From contig JANQMR010000024.1 of the NCBI GenBank assembly GCA_028279985.1, positions 62,001-126,000 on the forward strand: DNA of 64,000 nucleotides. Direction: 5' to 3'. Origin of the DNA: Woeseiaceae bacterium (GTDB lineage: Bacteria > Pseudomonadota > Gammaproteobacteria > Steroidobacterales > Woeseiaceae). Positions 17,001 to 24,136 of the stretch are shown piece by piece. Made by a program: the position numbers and the translations under genes. The notes under the pieces are model-generated. The model ran no database searches and was not told where the DNA came from. It saw only the letters and a list, made by a program, of their open reading frames with translations. Position 1 is the first letter of the stretch. The number at the start of each line of letters is the position of its first letter.

Positions 17001-19405
17001 ACCGTGAACTCGATGGACCGCAGCCCGGTCACGGTCTCGTAGCGGTCGAGCGGCCCGCGCGAATCCGACAGCGTGAACACCGCGGTGTAGAGGCTCGGCG
17101 CATCCGGCGACCAGAGCCGGGGCGCCGTCACGTCGAGCTGCTGGTCGACCGACGTGGTGTCGCCCGCGGCAAGGGTGACCCGCGATTCGCCGCGCGCGAC
17201 TTCGACGCCGTCGGCATCGAGCAGGCGCAGGGTCGCGGTCGCGTCGATCGGCGCGTCTTGCGAATTGACGACCTCGTGCGTGGCGAGGACCGTGGCCCGT
17301 TCGCGGCCGACGTCCGCACCGCGCACGAAAGCGCCGTGCTCGCGGACGTGCACGGGGCCGGTGACCGTCAACCAGACGTCGCGGTAGATGCCCGAGCCGG
17401 TGTACCAGCGGCCGCTGGGCAGCTTGCTGTTGTCGACGCGCACGGCGATCGTGTTCTCGCCTTCACGCAACAGGTCCGTCAGGTCCAGCGAGAACCCGAT
17501 GTAGCCGTAAGGCTGGTAGGCGCGCTCCTCGCCGTTGACGTAAACGCGAGCGTTCATGTAAACGCCGTCGAACGTCAGGCGAACCGCCTTGTCTTCCCAA
17601 CCCGGGTCGTAGTCGATCTGCTTCCGGTACCAGCCGACGCCGCCGGGCAGGAACGCGCCGGGCGCGCCGGCCGGATGGTCCTCGGCATAGTCGCCTTCGA
17701 TGCTCCAGTCGTGCGGCAGGTCGAGCAGCCGCCAGCCGCCGTCGTCGAAACCGGGTTCCGCGGCGCCTTCGATATCGCCCAGCGCAAACGACCAGTCGTC
17801 GGTGAACAGCCGGCGTTGCCGTTCGGAGTTCGTTTCGTTCGCGGCCGCGGCAGCGAGCGGCGGGGTCGCATCGGGATCGAAATTGAAACCGGCGTAGGGC
17901 GAACGGGTCCTGGCGTCGTTCAGGATCGTCCGCATCTCGGCAACGACGGCCGGATGCTCGGCGGCGACGTTGCGGGTTTCGGCGGGGTCGCTCGCGAGGT
18001 CGTAGAGCTCGATGGGCGCGTCGGGGTCGTAGCCTTGCGGCTGCGGGCGCAGCACTTTCCAGTCGCCGCGGCGCACGGCCTGCGCGGGATGCGGCTGGCG
18101 GCCGTGAAACTCCCAGTACAGATAAGCATGTGCCGGCTGTTCGCCGCGCCCCGTCAACAGCGGCGCAAAGGAGATGCCGTCGACGCCCTCGGGCGTCTCG
18201 GCCCCGGCCAGCTCGGCCAGCGTCGGCAACACGTCCCACTGCGCCGAGACGTGGTCGCTCGAGCGCCCGGCCTCGATCACCGAGGGCCAGTACGCGATCA
18301 TCGGCACGCGTATGCCGCCTTCGTGGAGGTCGCGCTTGACGCCGCGCAGGCCGCCCGACGAATCGAAAAAGTCGACGTCCTGGCCGCCCTCGGGCGCGGG
18401 CCCGTTGTCGCTGGTGAAGACGACCAGCGTGTTCTCGGCGAGCCCCAGGCGCTCCAGGCGCTGCAGGATCTTGCCCACGTCCGCGTCGAGTCGCGAAATC
18501 ATCGCCGCGCGGGCCGCGCGCGGTTTCGGGTGCGGCGTGTAATCGCCGTCGTCCAGCGGCGTTTCCGTCCAGCGGCCCTCGTAGGCCTCGAGCTCGGCGT
18601 CCGGGACCTGCAGCGCCGAATGCGGGATCGTCGCTGCGTAGTAGAGGAAAAACGGCTCGTCTTTCGCGCGCTCGATGTAGTCCAGCGCTGCCTCGATCAA
18701 GCGGTCCGGCGCATAGTCCTCGCCGATGTATTGCCGGTAGTCCTCCGCACGGTCCGAGGTACCGGCCATATCCGCGTGCGGAATGAAAAAACGGTTATTG
18801 AGCGCGACGCGCTCGTCGTTACGCCACAGGTGCGTCGGATAGTAGTTGTGCGCCTGCTTCTGGTCGAGGTAACCGAAGAAATAGTCGAAACCGTGTTTGT
18901 TCGGCACGCCCGCGCTGCCGGGCCCGCCGAGTCCCCATTTGCCGACCAGGCCGGTCCGGTAGCCGGCGCCGCGCAACACTTCGGGCAGCGTCTCGTAGGC
19001 GAAATCGATGGACATCTGTCCACGTTCTTCCTCGTCGCGGAAGCCGCCCAGCTCGTAGTTACCGCGGATCTGCACCCGCCCCGTGTGCTGGCCGGTCATC
19101 AGTGCGGCGCGCGACGGCGCGCACACGGTGCTACCGGCGTAGTGCTGCGTGAACAGCAGCCCCTCCGCCGCCAGGCGGTCCAGGTTGGGCGTGTCGATGT
19201 GCGCCTGGCCGTAGGCACCGAGGTCGCCGTAACCCAGGTCGTCGGCCAGGATATAGACGACGTTGGGCCTGGGCGGTGCTGCCGGAGCGGCGTCGCCGGA
19301 GCCGGCGGCCCGCAGCCCGGCAGAACCGCCGGTCTCGCCGCAGGCGCTAAGCAGCAGCGCAAACGCTAAACCGGGTACTACACGAGCGCGGCGCGAAAAA
19401 GTCAT
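14024..19405 (-). CDS. Trifunctional lipoprotein: sulfatase - GH2 glycosidase - sulfatase fusion
   Basis: A single 1793-residue reading frame carries three enzymes. The lipoprotein signal MTFSRRARVVPGLAFALLLS ends at the acylated C22 (LLSAC). Sulfatase 1 spans about 45-500: DD55-56, C95 in TVCAPSRAALMTG and TSDNG near 331-335. A GH2 beta-galactosidase-type region spans about 530-1320: jelly-roll start, DVWLTVTGPV, acid/base E923 in SVGNEVRD, nucleophile E990 in VVVGTEITHS, then a DUF4982-like part (RAELFLNGDSLG) and further beta domains. Sulfatase 2 spans about 1353-1793: DD1361-1362 and C1401 in SICAPSRAGLMTG. Both sulfatases keep complete motifs, so all three sites look active. The junction has a 17-residue duplication of the sulfatase start. 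It lies 10 bases after the receptor gene stop. It would remove two sulfates and cleave a galactosyl bond on one surface-tethered chain. Confidence 0.9.
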   Translation of the reverse strand: MTFSRRARVVPGLAFALLLSACGETGGSAGLRAAGSGDAAPAAPPRPNVVYILADDLGYGDLGAYGQAHIDTPNLDRLAAEGLLFTQHYAGSTVCAPSRAALMTGQHTGRVQIRGNYELGGFRDEEERGQMSIDFAYETLPEVLRGAGYRTGLVGKWGLGGPGSAGVPNKHGFDYFFGYLDQKQAHNYYPTHLWRNDERVALNNRFFIPHADMAGTSDRAEDYRQYIGEDYAPDRLIEAALDYIERAKDEPFFLYYAATIPHSALQVPDAELEAYEGRWTETPLDDGDYTPHPKPRAARAAMISRLDADVGKILQRLERLGLAENTLVVFTSDNGPAPEGGQDVDFFDSSGGLRGVKRDLHEGGIRVPMIAYWPSVIEAGRSSDHVSAQWDVLPTLAELAGAETPEGVDGISFAPLLTGRGEQPAHAYLYWEFHGRQPHPAQAVRRGDWKVLRPQPQGYDPDAPIELYDLASDPAETRNVAAEHPAVVAEMRTILNDARTRSPYAGFNFDPDATPPLAAAAANETNSERQRRLFTDDWSFALGDIEGAAEPGFDDGGWRLLDLPHDWSIEGDYAEDHPAGAPGAFLPGGVGWYRKQIDYDPGWEDKAVRLTFDGVYMNARVYVNGEERAYQPYGYIGFSLDLTDLLREGENTIAVRVDNSKLPSGRWYTGSGIYRDVWLTVTGPVHVREHGAFVRGADVGRERATVLATHEVVNSQDAPIDATATLRLLDADGVEVARGESRVTLAAGDTTSVDQQLDVTAPRLWSPDAPSLYTAVFTLSDSRGPLDRYETVTGLRSIEFTVDRGFLLNGEPLELEGVCLHHDGGPVGAAVPEDVWRHRLELLKDMGANALRTAHNPFAPEFYRLADEMGFLVMNEAFDGWETPKAPYDYGLYFEDWWQKDLDAFIRRDRNHPSVILWSVGNEVRDATAETQKKLVDHIRSLDTTRPITQGRGYSYPHADIAGFNGHGEFVGAIEKFHAENPERVVVGTEITHSLHTRGVYRSKTEYRTRDNPAPWELNNPNRTAAEIWERIKSRVYPVPDLSATEVWPEEPLEYASSFDNNLVRMPIREEIRLARELPYLIGTFRWTAFDYLGESRGWPARTMNFGIIDLAGFPKGPYHLYRSQWSELPMVHLDPHWTHPGKEGVGIPVVVYTNLDRAELFLNGDSLGEKPMTDAMQIVWTVPYTPGELRVVARGKNGVSRTAIRRTAAEPAALRVVSDRGGMPADGRAVARIEVDVVDAKGTLVPQAGNRLHFDVRGPGRLIGVENGDILDLDSTKADSRRAFRGKALALVQSTGAPGSIRVAVGSDGLPTRTVDIDAYTEPANLPSARRSDSPNVVPIATDDQAYTDIDPNVVLIVTDDLGYADVGFTGGTEIPTPNIDRVATEGVTFTRGYVSHSICAPSRAGLMTGRYQSRFGFDRNPNNDPADPLGGLPLSETTIAEALKSAGYATMAVGKWHLGTHPDLRPRQRGFDEFFGFLTGGHRYFPEELTLDNLSDAEMHLDWYRTRLRHNGRAVDIDGYLTDELSDKAVDFIRRRSGGPFFLYLSYNAPHSPLQATEKYLQRFAHVADEKRRAYAAMVSAVDDGVGRVLDALDDEGIADDTLVVFLSDNGGTGFASRNTPLRGRKRTLFEGGLRVPFALRWPAVIEAGREYSQPVISLDIMATVAARTGAAISIEHPLDGVDLVPFLTGRKSGPPHEALYWRRFDAGEAAILRGDNKAIWKAIWTPDERLLFDLGRDPAETRNLAGANGERLAALRAEHRRWDEQMLEPVFPPLRTWLPLTEKQQRNRPR
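15299..15400 (-). repeat. 51-bp in-frame tandem duplication at the GH2/sulfatase junction
   Basis: Residues 1336-1352 (PNVVPIATDDQAYTDID) and 1353-1369 (PNVVLIVTDDLGYADVG) are adjacent copies of the sulfatase N-terminal metal-site strand. At DNA level about 36 of 51 positions agree between 15350-15400 and 15299-15349. The second copy is the functional one; the first has diverged and may act as linker. It marks the point where a separate sulfatase gene was probably joined to the GH2 gene. Confidence 0.85.
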
Positions 19406-19415
19406 CGCCGCGCGC

Positions 19416-22127
19416 TTACAAACGGAAGCGCACGCCGGCAAACCACTTACGCCCGCTGTGCTCGGTGAAGTTGACGAGATTGTCGTAAGGCGCAAGGGCA
19501 TTCGGCGACGTCGGTACGTGGCGGACGACGGTCGGATCGTCCGTGAGGTTCAAGCCCTGGAACACCAGCGTTATCGCGTCGGTGAGCTTGTAGGAGACGT
19601 TGAGATCGAGAATGTCGCTGCCGTCGTCCAGGCGGTTGCCGCCGATCGGGCGAAAAAACTCGTCGCGGTTCCGGTACGCGATACGCCCCGAGAACGCGCC
19701 GTCGTCGTAAAACAATGCCGCATTGAAGACGTTGTCGGAAACGCCGGCGAGCCCGACCGTGTACTGCGCGTTCGGGTTGAAGACGAACTCGATGTCGTTT
19801 TCGATCAACGTGAAGTTGACGGCCGCGCCGACGTGTCTCAGCGGACCGGGCAGGAAGCTGAAGGTCTGCTGGTACTGGACTTCGACGCCCTGGATGTTCT
19901 CGTTCGCTTCTTCGTTGACCGGACGGCTCACGGTGAAGTCGACGCCGTCGTAGGTTTCGATCGCGTCTTCCGACGAATTCGGGAAAATGACCGTGTCGAG
20001 ATCCTTGAAAAAGGCGGCCACGGAAAACAGCCCGTCTTCGGCGAAGTAGTACTCCAGCGACAGGTCGAACTGGTTCGCCTCGAACGGCTCGAGGAACGGA
20101 TTGCCGCCGGAGCCCGTGGGCTGGCCGATATTTTGGTTAAAGCCCAGCGTCCGCGTGGCGCCGAGCGTGTCGATCGGCGCACGCGCGATCGTCTGCGCGG
20201 CGCCGAAGCGCAACAGTAAATCGGGCGTCAGCTCGAAGTTCAGGTTCAGGTTCGGCAGCACGTTGCTGAAATCGTTCTCTAGCCTGACGGGCTCGGGGTC
20301 GCCGAAAATCACGTCGGTCACTTCACCGGTCCCCGGGTCGATGATCACTTCGACGACGTCGGCGGCAAAGCCCCGCGAGCTCACGTCGGTTTGCACGACA
20401 CGAACGCCGATGTCGCCGAAGAACGGCAGACCGGACAGCTCGCCGCCAAACTCGAGCATCAGGTAGCCGGCCAGCCGGTCCTCCTCGACGTCGTAGCTCG
20501 AGGCCAGGTCGCTGACGCTTTCGCGGTCGAACGGGAACGGCCCGCCGACTTCGGCGAACACGCCGATGGGATCGAAAACGGGCCAGGCCTGCGGAAACGC
20601 GCCGTCGGCGCCGCCCAGAAAATCGTCGTAGGGGAAATCGACGCCGTAGGCGGCGACCGGCCGCGGGTCGTTGTTGACGTTGAAGGCCCGCACGTCGTTG
20701 TCGAACAGGCTCTCCTTGCTCCGGCTGACGTAACGCAGGCCCGCGCCGAACGCGGTGAAAAACGCGCCGTCGAGGCTGCGCTCGACGTCGACGCGCCCGG
20801 CGTAGAGCTCGTCCGTCACGTCCTGCTGCTGGAGCTGCAGCCGCTGCAGCCGAAAATCGTCGTTCGTGCCCAGGGCGTCGGCGGATACGAGCTCGTAGAC
20901 GCCGTCGTCCACCATCCGGAAAGCCGCGTTGACGCGGGGAGGAACGCGCTGGCTGCGCGGCTGGTAGAGGACCCGGTCGCGCGTCGTTCGCGAATAGCTG
21001 CCGTCGGCGTTGACGCTCCAGTCGCCGAGGCCCCAGTCGAGGTTGACGCCGAAAGCCGAGGACACGTCTTCCTGCGTGAGATGCTGCATCTGCACGCGGA
21101 CCGGCCCGATGTTCGAATAATCCGCCGCCGTCATGACGTTGTTCGAATCGACGGCCGACGTGCCCGTGTCGAAGCCGGCGTTGCCGGCGCGCGCGTTGTT
21201 GAACTGCAGGAACGAACGGCGATCAATGCCTTCGCGATCCGTATGCAGGCCGTCGACCGTCAGGCGCAGCGCCGGCGAGATGTCGTATTGCAGTGTTGCA
21301 TAGGCGCCGATTCGATCGTCGGTGCCGTGCGTGTAGCGGTACTGGATGTTGCCCGGCGCAAAGTCGTTGGTGCCGTCCGCGTCGAAGTCTCGGTTATCCA
21401 CGAAGGCGCCGTTGATCTGCCGGTTGGTGGGCGTGTCCGAATCGCGAAACGCGATACCCGCCGCGAAGCCCAGCCGTCCGTCGAGGTGCTTGCCGATGTA
21501 CGCCCCGCTGCCGCGCAGGCCGAAACCGTCGCTGCCGCTGCGATCGGCATCAAGCTCCGAGAAATTGCCGAGCACCTGCCCGGTGAAGACGCGATCGGCG
21601 TCCGTCTCCAGCGGCTTGATCGTCTGCAGGTTGATCGTTCCGGAGATGCCGCCCTCGATCAGGCTCGCCTGCGGCGTCTTGTACACCTCGGCGCCCCGCA
21701 TCAGCTCGGACGGGAACTGATCGAAGCGGACGTCGCGGTCGGGCGCGGCGGTGGATATCTCGCGGCCGTTTAAGATCGTCAGGCCGAAATTCGGCCCGAG
21801 ACCGCGGATGGAAATCTGCGAGCTGTTGCCGCGATCCCGGTCGGCGGCGAGGCCGGGGAGCCGCTCCAGCGACTCGGCAATCGACAAGGACGGCAATGCG
21901 CCGATGTCTTCCTGGGCGAGCACGTCGCGAATGTCCTCGGCAGCCCGCTTGTTCTCGCGTGCGTCGAACAGGCTGCGGCGGTAGCCCGTCACGTGAATCT
22001 CGTCGATGACATCCTGGTCCGCGCCGGTGCGATCCGGCTCCGTTCCCGGTTCCTGCGCCACCACCCGATTCGAGATCACGCCGGCAACGCCGATCAGCAG
22101 CAAGGCTGCATAACGACTGGTCGTCAT
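19416..22127 (-). CDS. TonB-dependent outer-membrane receptor, carbohydrate type
   Basis: A 903-residue receptor with signal peptide MTTSRYAALLLIGVAGVI up to VVAQ. The plug domain follows (IHVTGYRRSL, ALPSLSIAESLERLPGL, QISIRGLGPNFGLTILNGRE), with a long beta-barrel ending FAGVRFRL. The plug signature matches the large proteobacterial receptors that import oligosaccharides with energy from TonB-ExbBD. As first gene of the operon with sulfatases and glycosidases, it is the likely entry port for sulfated galactan fragments; there is no SusD-like partner, as usual outside Bacteroidota. The ATG at 22127 follows GGGGGT. Transcription probably starts near the AT-rich motif at 22242-22262. Confidence 0.94.
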   Translation of the reverse strand: MTTSRYAALLLIGVAGVISNRVVAQEPGTEPDRTGADQDVIDEIHVTGYRRSLFDARENKRAAEDIRDVLAQEDIGALPSLSIAESLERLPGLAADRDRGNSSQISIRGLGPNFGLTILNGREISTAAPDRDVRFDQFPSELMRGAEVYKTPQASLIEGGISGTINLQTIKPLETDADRVFTGQVLGNFSELDADRSGSDGFGLRGSGAYIGKHLDGRLGFAAGIAFRDSDTPTNRQINGAFVDNRDFDADGTNDFAPGNIQYRYTHGTDDRIGAYATLQYDISPALRLTVDGLHTDREGIDRRSFLQFNNARAGNAGFDTGTSAVDSNNVMTAADYSNIGPVRVQMQHLTQEDVSSAFGVNLDWGLGDWSVNADGSYSRTTRDRVLYQPRSQRVPPRVNAAFRMVDDGVYELVSADALGTNDDFRLQRLQLQQQDVTDELYAGRVDVERSLDGAFFTAFGAGLRYVSRSKESLFDNDVRAFNVNNDPRPVAAYGVDFPYDDFLGGADGAFPQAWPVFDPIGVFAEVGGPFPFDRESVSDLASSYDVEEDRLAGYLMLEFGGELSGLPFFGDIGVRVVQTDVSSRGFAADVVEVIIDPGTGEVTDVIFGDPEPVRLENDFSNVLPNLNLNFELTPDLLLRFGAAQTIARAPIDTLGATRTLGFNQNIGQPTGSGGNPFLEPFEANQFDLSLEYYFAEDGLFSVAAFFKDLDTVIFPNSSEDAIETYDGVDFTVSRPVNEEANENIQGVEVQYQQTFSFLPGPLRHVGAAVNFTLIENDIEFVFNPNAQYTVGLAGVSDNVFNAALFYDDGAFSGRIAYRNRDEFFRPIGGNRLDDGSDILDLNVSYKLTDAITLVFQGLNLTDDPTVVRHVPTSPNALAPYDNLVNFTEHSGRKWFAGVRFRL

Positions 22128-22241
22128 TGGATTTACCCCCCGTTTTTTCAAAGCTCCCGGCAGCCATTTTTTTCGATGGCGCCCCGCACAGACAGTCCAT
22201 CGCCGTGGTTCGATTGCCGGCTCGACCGATACTCTATTCAA

Positions 22242-22262
22242 TAATGCTATTGATAGTATTAG
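22242..22262. promoter_or_regulatory. Candidate GntR operator upstream of the receptor operon
   Basis: The 235-base spacer between the receptor start and the GntR stop contains TAATGCTATTGATAGTATTAG. Within it AATGCTAT-TG-ATAGTATT (22243-22260) is an inverted repeat with one mismatch. The same elements (TAAT[A/G]CTATT and TAGTATTAG) recur upstream of the galactonate operon at 29984-30007, with three more bases between them. The site is 115 bases before the receptor ATG, consistent with promoter overlap. Binding by the adjacent GntR protein is inference. Confidence 0.65.
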
Positions 22263-22362
22263 TATGATAAATAGACCGAGGCGATGTCAAGCCCCGATTC
22301 GTGCAGGCGTCGTTTTGGGGCTCGAACCGAAAGACTGAGCCGACAGGCATCGCGCGGAGTGC

Positions 22363-23082
22363 TTAAGACGCCGCCTCGGATGCCGCCGACATGTCCAGCA
22401 ATTGCAGCGCCTCGTCCAGCATACGCTCGACCGCGAGCGCGGCCCCGTCGCCGTCGCCGCGGGCAATCGCTTCGTAGATGGCGCCGTGATCGTCGACGCT
22501 GGCAGCACGAACGCCCTTCGCGGTATTGGTCAGGCGAATCGAAAACCGCAACGCGGTATCGACGACGAAAGAGAACTGGCGAAAAAAGCGATTGCCGCTG
22601 GCCTCCAGAACGGCAATGTGAAAAGCGATGTCGGCCTCCAGCGGATCCCGGGCGCCGGTGGCGGCTTCGCGCATATCGTCGAGCCGGCGTGCGATCTCCG
22701 CAATGGCTTCGCCGTCCCGGTGCGAGGCCGCCTCGCGGGCCGCAGCGGGCTCGATCGCCCTGCGGGCGATCAGGAATTCGCGCAGCAAATCTATGGAGAA
22801 GCGGCGCTGCAAGGTCCAGCGCAGGACGTCCGGGTCGAACAGGTTCCATTCGGATTCGGGCTCGACGTAGGTGCCGCGGCGCGGGCGCGAACCGACCAGG
22901 CCTTTTGCCGTCAGCATCTTGATCGCTTCGCGTACCACGGTTCGACTGGCGTCGTACTGCTTCGACAGCTCGGCTTCGATCGGCAGGCTCTCGCCGGCCG
23001 GTGCGTCGCCGCGCACGATCATCCCGCCGATCGCTTCCACCAATTCCCGGGTCAGGTACCGGGACCCGCCTTTGTAACTCAT
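22363..23082 (-). CDS. GntR family regulator, FadR/FCD subfamily
   Basis: 239 residues. The N-terminal winged helix covers about 5-75 (LSKQYDASRTVVREAIKMLT and GLVGSRPRRGTYV), followed by an FCD effector domain (LRWTLQRRF, FLIARRAIEPAAAREAA, DIAFHIAVLEASGN) whose His and Asp residues usually bind a metal and a sugar acid. It is the last gene of the galactonate operon, so it probably senses a pathway intermediate such as galactonate or 2-keto-3-deoxygalactonate and represses both operons. Its ATG overlaps the TGA of a 42-codon reading frame that duplicates its own N-terminus. Confidence 0.92.
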   Translation of the reverse strand: MSYKGGSRYLTRELVEAIGGMIVRGDAPAGESLPIEAELSKQYDASRTVVREAIKMLTAKGLVGSRPRRGTYVEPESEWNLFDPDVLRWTLQRRFSIDLLREFLIARRAIEPAAAREAASHRDGEAIAEIARRLDDMREAATGARDPLEADIAFHIAVLEASGNRFFRQFSFVVDTALRFSIRLTNTAKGVRAASVDDHGAIYEAIARGDGDGAALAVERMLDEALQLLDMSAASEAAS

Positions 23083-23204
23083 GTCGCCTCCATCGGCAGG
23101 CTCTCGCCAGCCGGTGCGTCGCCGCATACGATCGTCCCGCCAATCGCTTCCACCCACTCGCGGCTCGGGTATCGGGACCCGCCTCTATGGCTCATGTCAC
23201 AACT
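22979..23204 (-). repeat. 113-bp tandem duplication covering the 5' end of the GntR gene
   Basis: Bases 22979-23091 and 23092-23204 are adjacent direct copies, alike at most positions over the first 105 or so bases. The unit includes the start codon region and the first 37 or so codons of the regulator gene. Because 113 is not a multiple of three, the upstream copy ends in TGA exactly at the ATG of the intact gene. Confidence 0.85.
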
Positions 23205-23207
23205 CAT
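23079..23207 (-). pseudogene. Truncated duplicate of the GntR N-terminus (42 codons)
   Basis: The frame reads MSCDMSHRGGSRYPSREWVE and continues to GESLPMEAT. It matches the first 37 or so residues of the downstream regulator (MSYKGGSRYLTRELVEAIGG) and stops before the recognition helix. Its ATG overlaps the TGA of the SMP-30 gene, and its TGA overlaps the ATG of the regulator, so the ribosome path through the operon stays coupled. Several substitutions are conservative (S/T, R/K), so it may still be translated; a useful product is doubtful. I treat it as a gene remnant. Confidence 0.7.
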
Positions 23208-24136
23208 GCCACCTCCATTCCGGCCCGGCGCAATACCGAATCCTGAAGCCGTGCGCGGGGCGTCGAGCCGCCGCACACGCCAGTTTCGAATACGAACAAG
23301 GCGCCCGACGAGGGACTTGCCTCGAGCGTGTCCTCGCCGAGCCCTGCGCGGGCGCTGACGACGAACAGCAGATTGCCGTTCGGACCGCCGAAAGCCGGGC
23401 AGGTCGGCTGCGGCGCCTCGACGTCGATACGCGCGAGTTCGTCGCCGCGCCGCGACAGGCGCAATACGCAGCCGCCGCCCCACAACGCAAGCCATAAACC
23501 GCCGTCGGCATCGGTCACCGCGCCGTCGGGTGCGCCGTCTTCGAAGCGGGTCAATACCTCGCGCTGCCCCGGCGTCCCGGAGCCGACGTCGAACGGCGCC
23601 GCATACACCTCGCCGAGCGCCGAATCGGAAAAGTACATGCGGTCTCCTTCGGGGCTCCAGCAAAGACCGTTGGTAATGCGCAGCCCCTCGAACACGGCAG
23701 CACCACAGCCGTCCGCGCCGATGCGATACATCGTACCCCGCGGCTGCGCCTCCTGCCGCGCAGGCCCCTCCAGCATCGACCCGGCCCAGAAGCGTCCGGC
23801 CGGATCGACGCGCCCGTCGTTGAGCCGCAAGCCCGGACCGAGCGCGGCCGGCCGGCACAGCCAGGCGAGACGGCCGGTCTCAGGCGCGTAGAGGGCGAAA
23901 CCCGATTCGAACGCGGCCAGCAACAAGTCGTCGCGGCCGGCGACGAAACCGAACGAGCCCAGCCGCTCGGGGGTACGATAGGTATCGAGTTTCAGCGACG
24001 GCCACGCAAGGCGATGGCAGCGGCGCCCTTCGATGTCCGTCCACCAGACCGTGCGGTCGCTGTCGCGCCAGAGCACGCCCTCGCCCAGCGTATCCCGGGT
24101 CTCGACGGTTTCGATCAGACGGGCGCGAACGCTCAC
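23204..24136 (-). CDS. SMP-30/gluconolactonase family sugar lactonase
   Basis: 310 residues, six-bladed propeller lactonase family. Signatures: LGEGVLWRDSDRTVWWTD with the metal ligand E19; LGPGLRLNDGRVDPAGRFWA; GLRITNGLCWSPEGDRMYFS; and PDGAVTDADGGLWLALWGGG. Members hydrolyse aldono-1,4- or 1,5-lactones using a divalent metal. In this operon it would open the galactonolactone made by the SDR dehydrogenase. The start is GTG overlapping the TGA of the symporter gene (GTGA). Expected to be cytoplasmic, since no signal peptide is seen. Confidence 0.92.
   Translation of the reverse strand: MSVRARLIETVETRDTLGEGVLWRDSDRTVWWTDIEGRRCHRLAWPSLKLDTYRTPERLGSFGFVAGRDDLLLAAFESGFALYAPETGRLAWLCRPAALGPGLRLNDGRVDPAGRFWAGSMLEGPARQEAQPRGTMYRIGADGCGAAVFEGLRITNGLCWSPEGDRMYFSDSALGEVYAAPFDVGSGTPGQREVLTRFEDGAPDGAVTDADGGLWLALWGGGCVLRLSRRGDELARIDVEAPQPTCPAFGGPNGNLLFVVSARAGLGEDTLEASPSSGALFVFETGVCGGSTPRARLQDSVLRRAGMEVA

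Noticed and set aside
15368-19369. Very long open frame on the plus strand opposite the fusion gene
   Set aside because: It is an antisense shadow of a GC-rich gene; the product is Arg/Val/Asp-rich without domains, while the minus-strand frame has three complete enzymes.
14024-19405. Sulfatase-GH2-sulfatase as two or three separate genes
   Set aside because: No stop codon, internal signal peptide or ribosome-binding site is visible at either junction; the frame is continuous.
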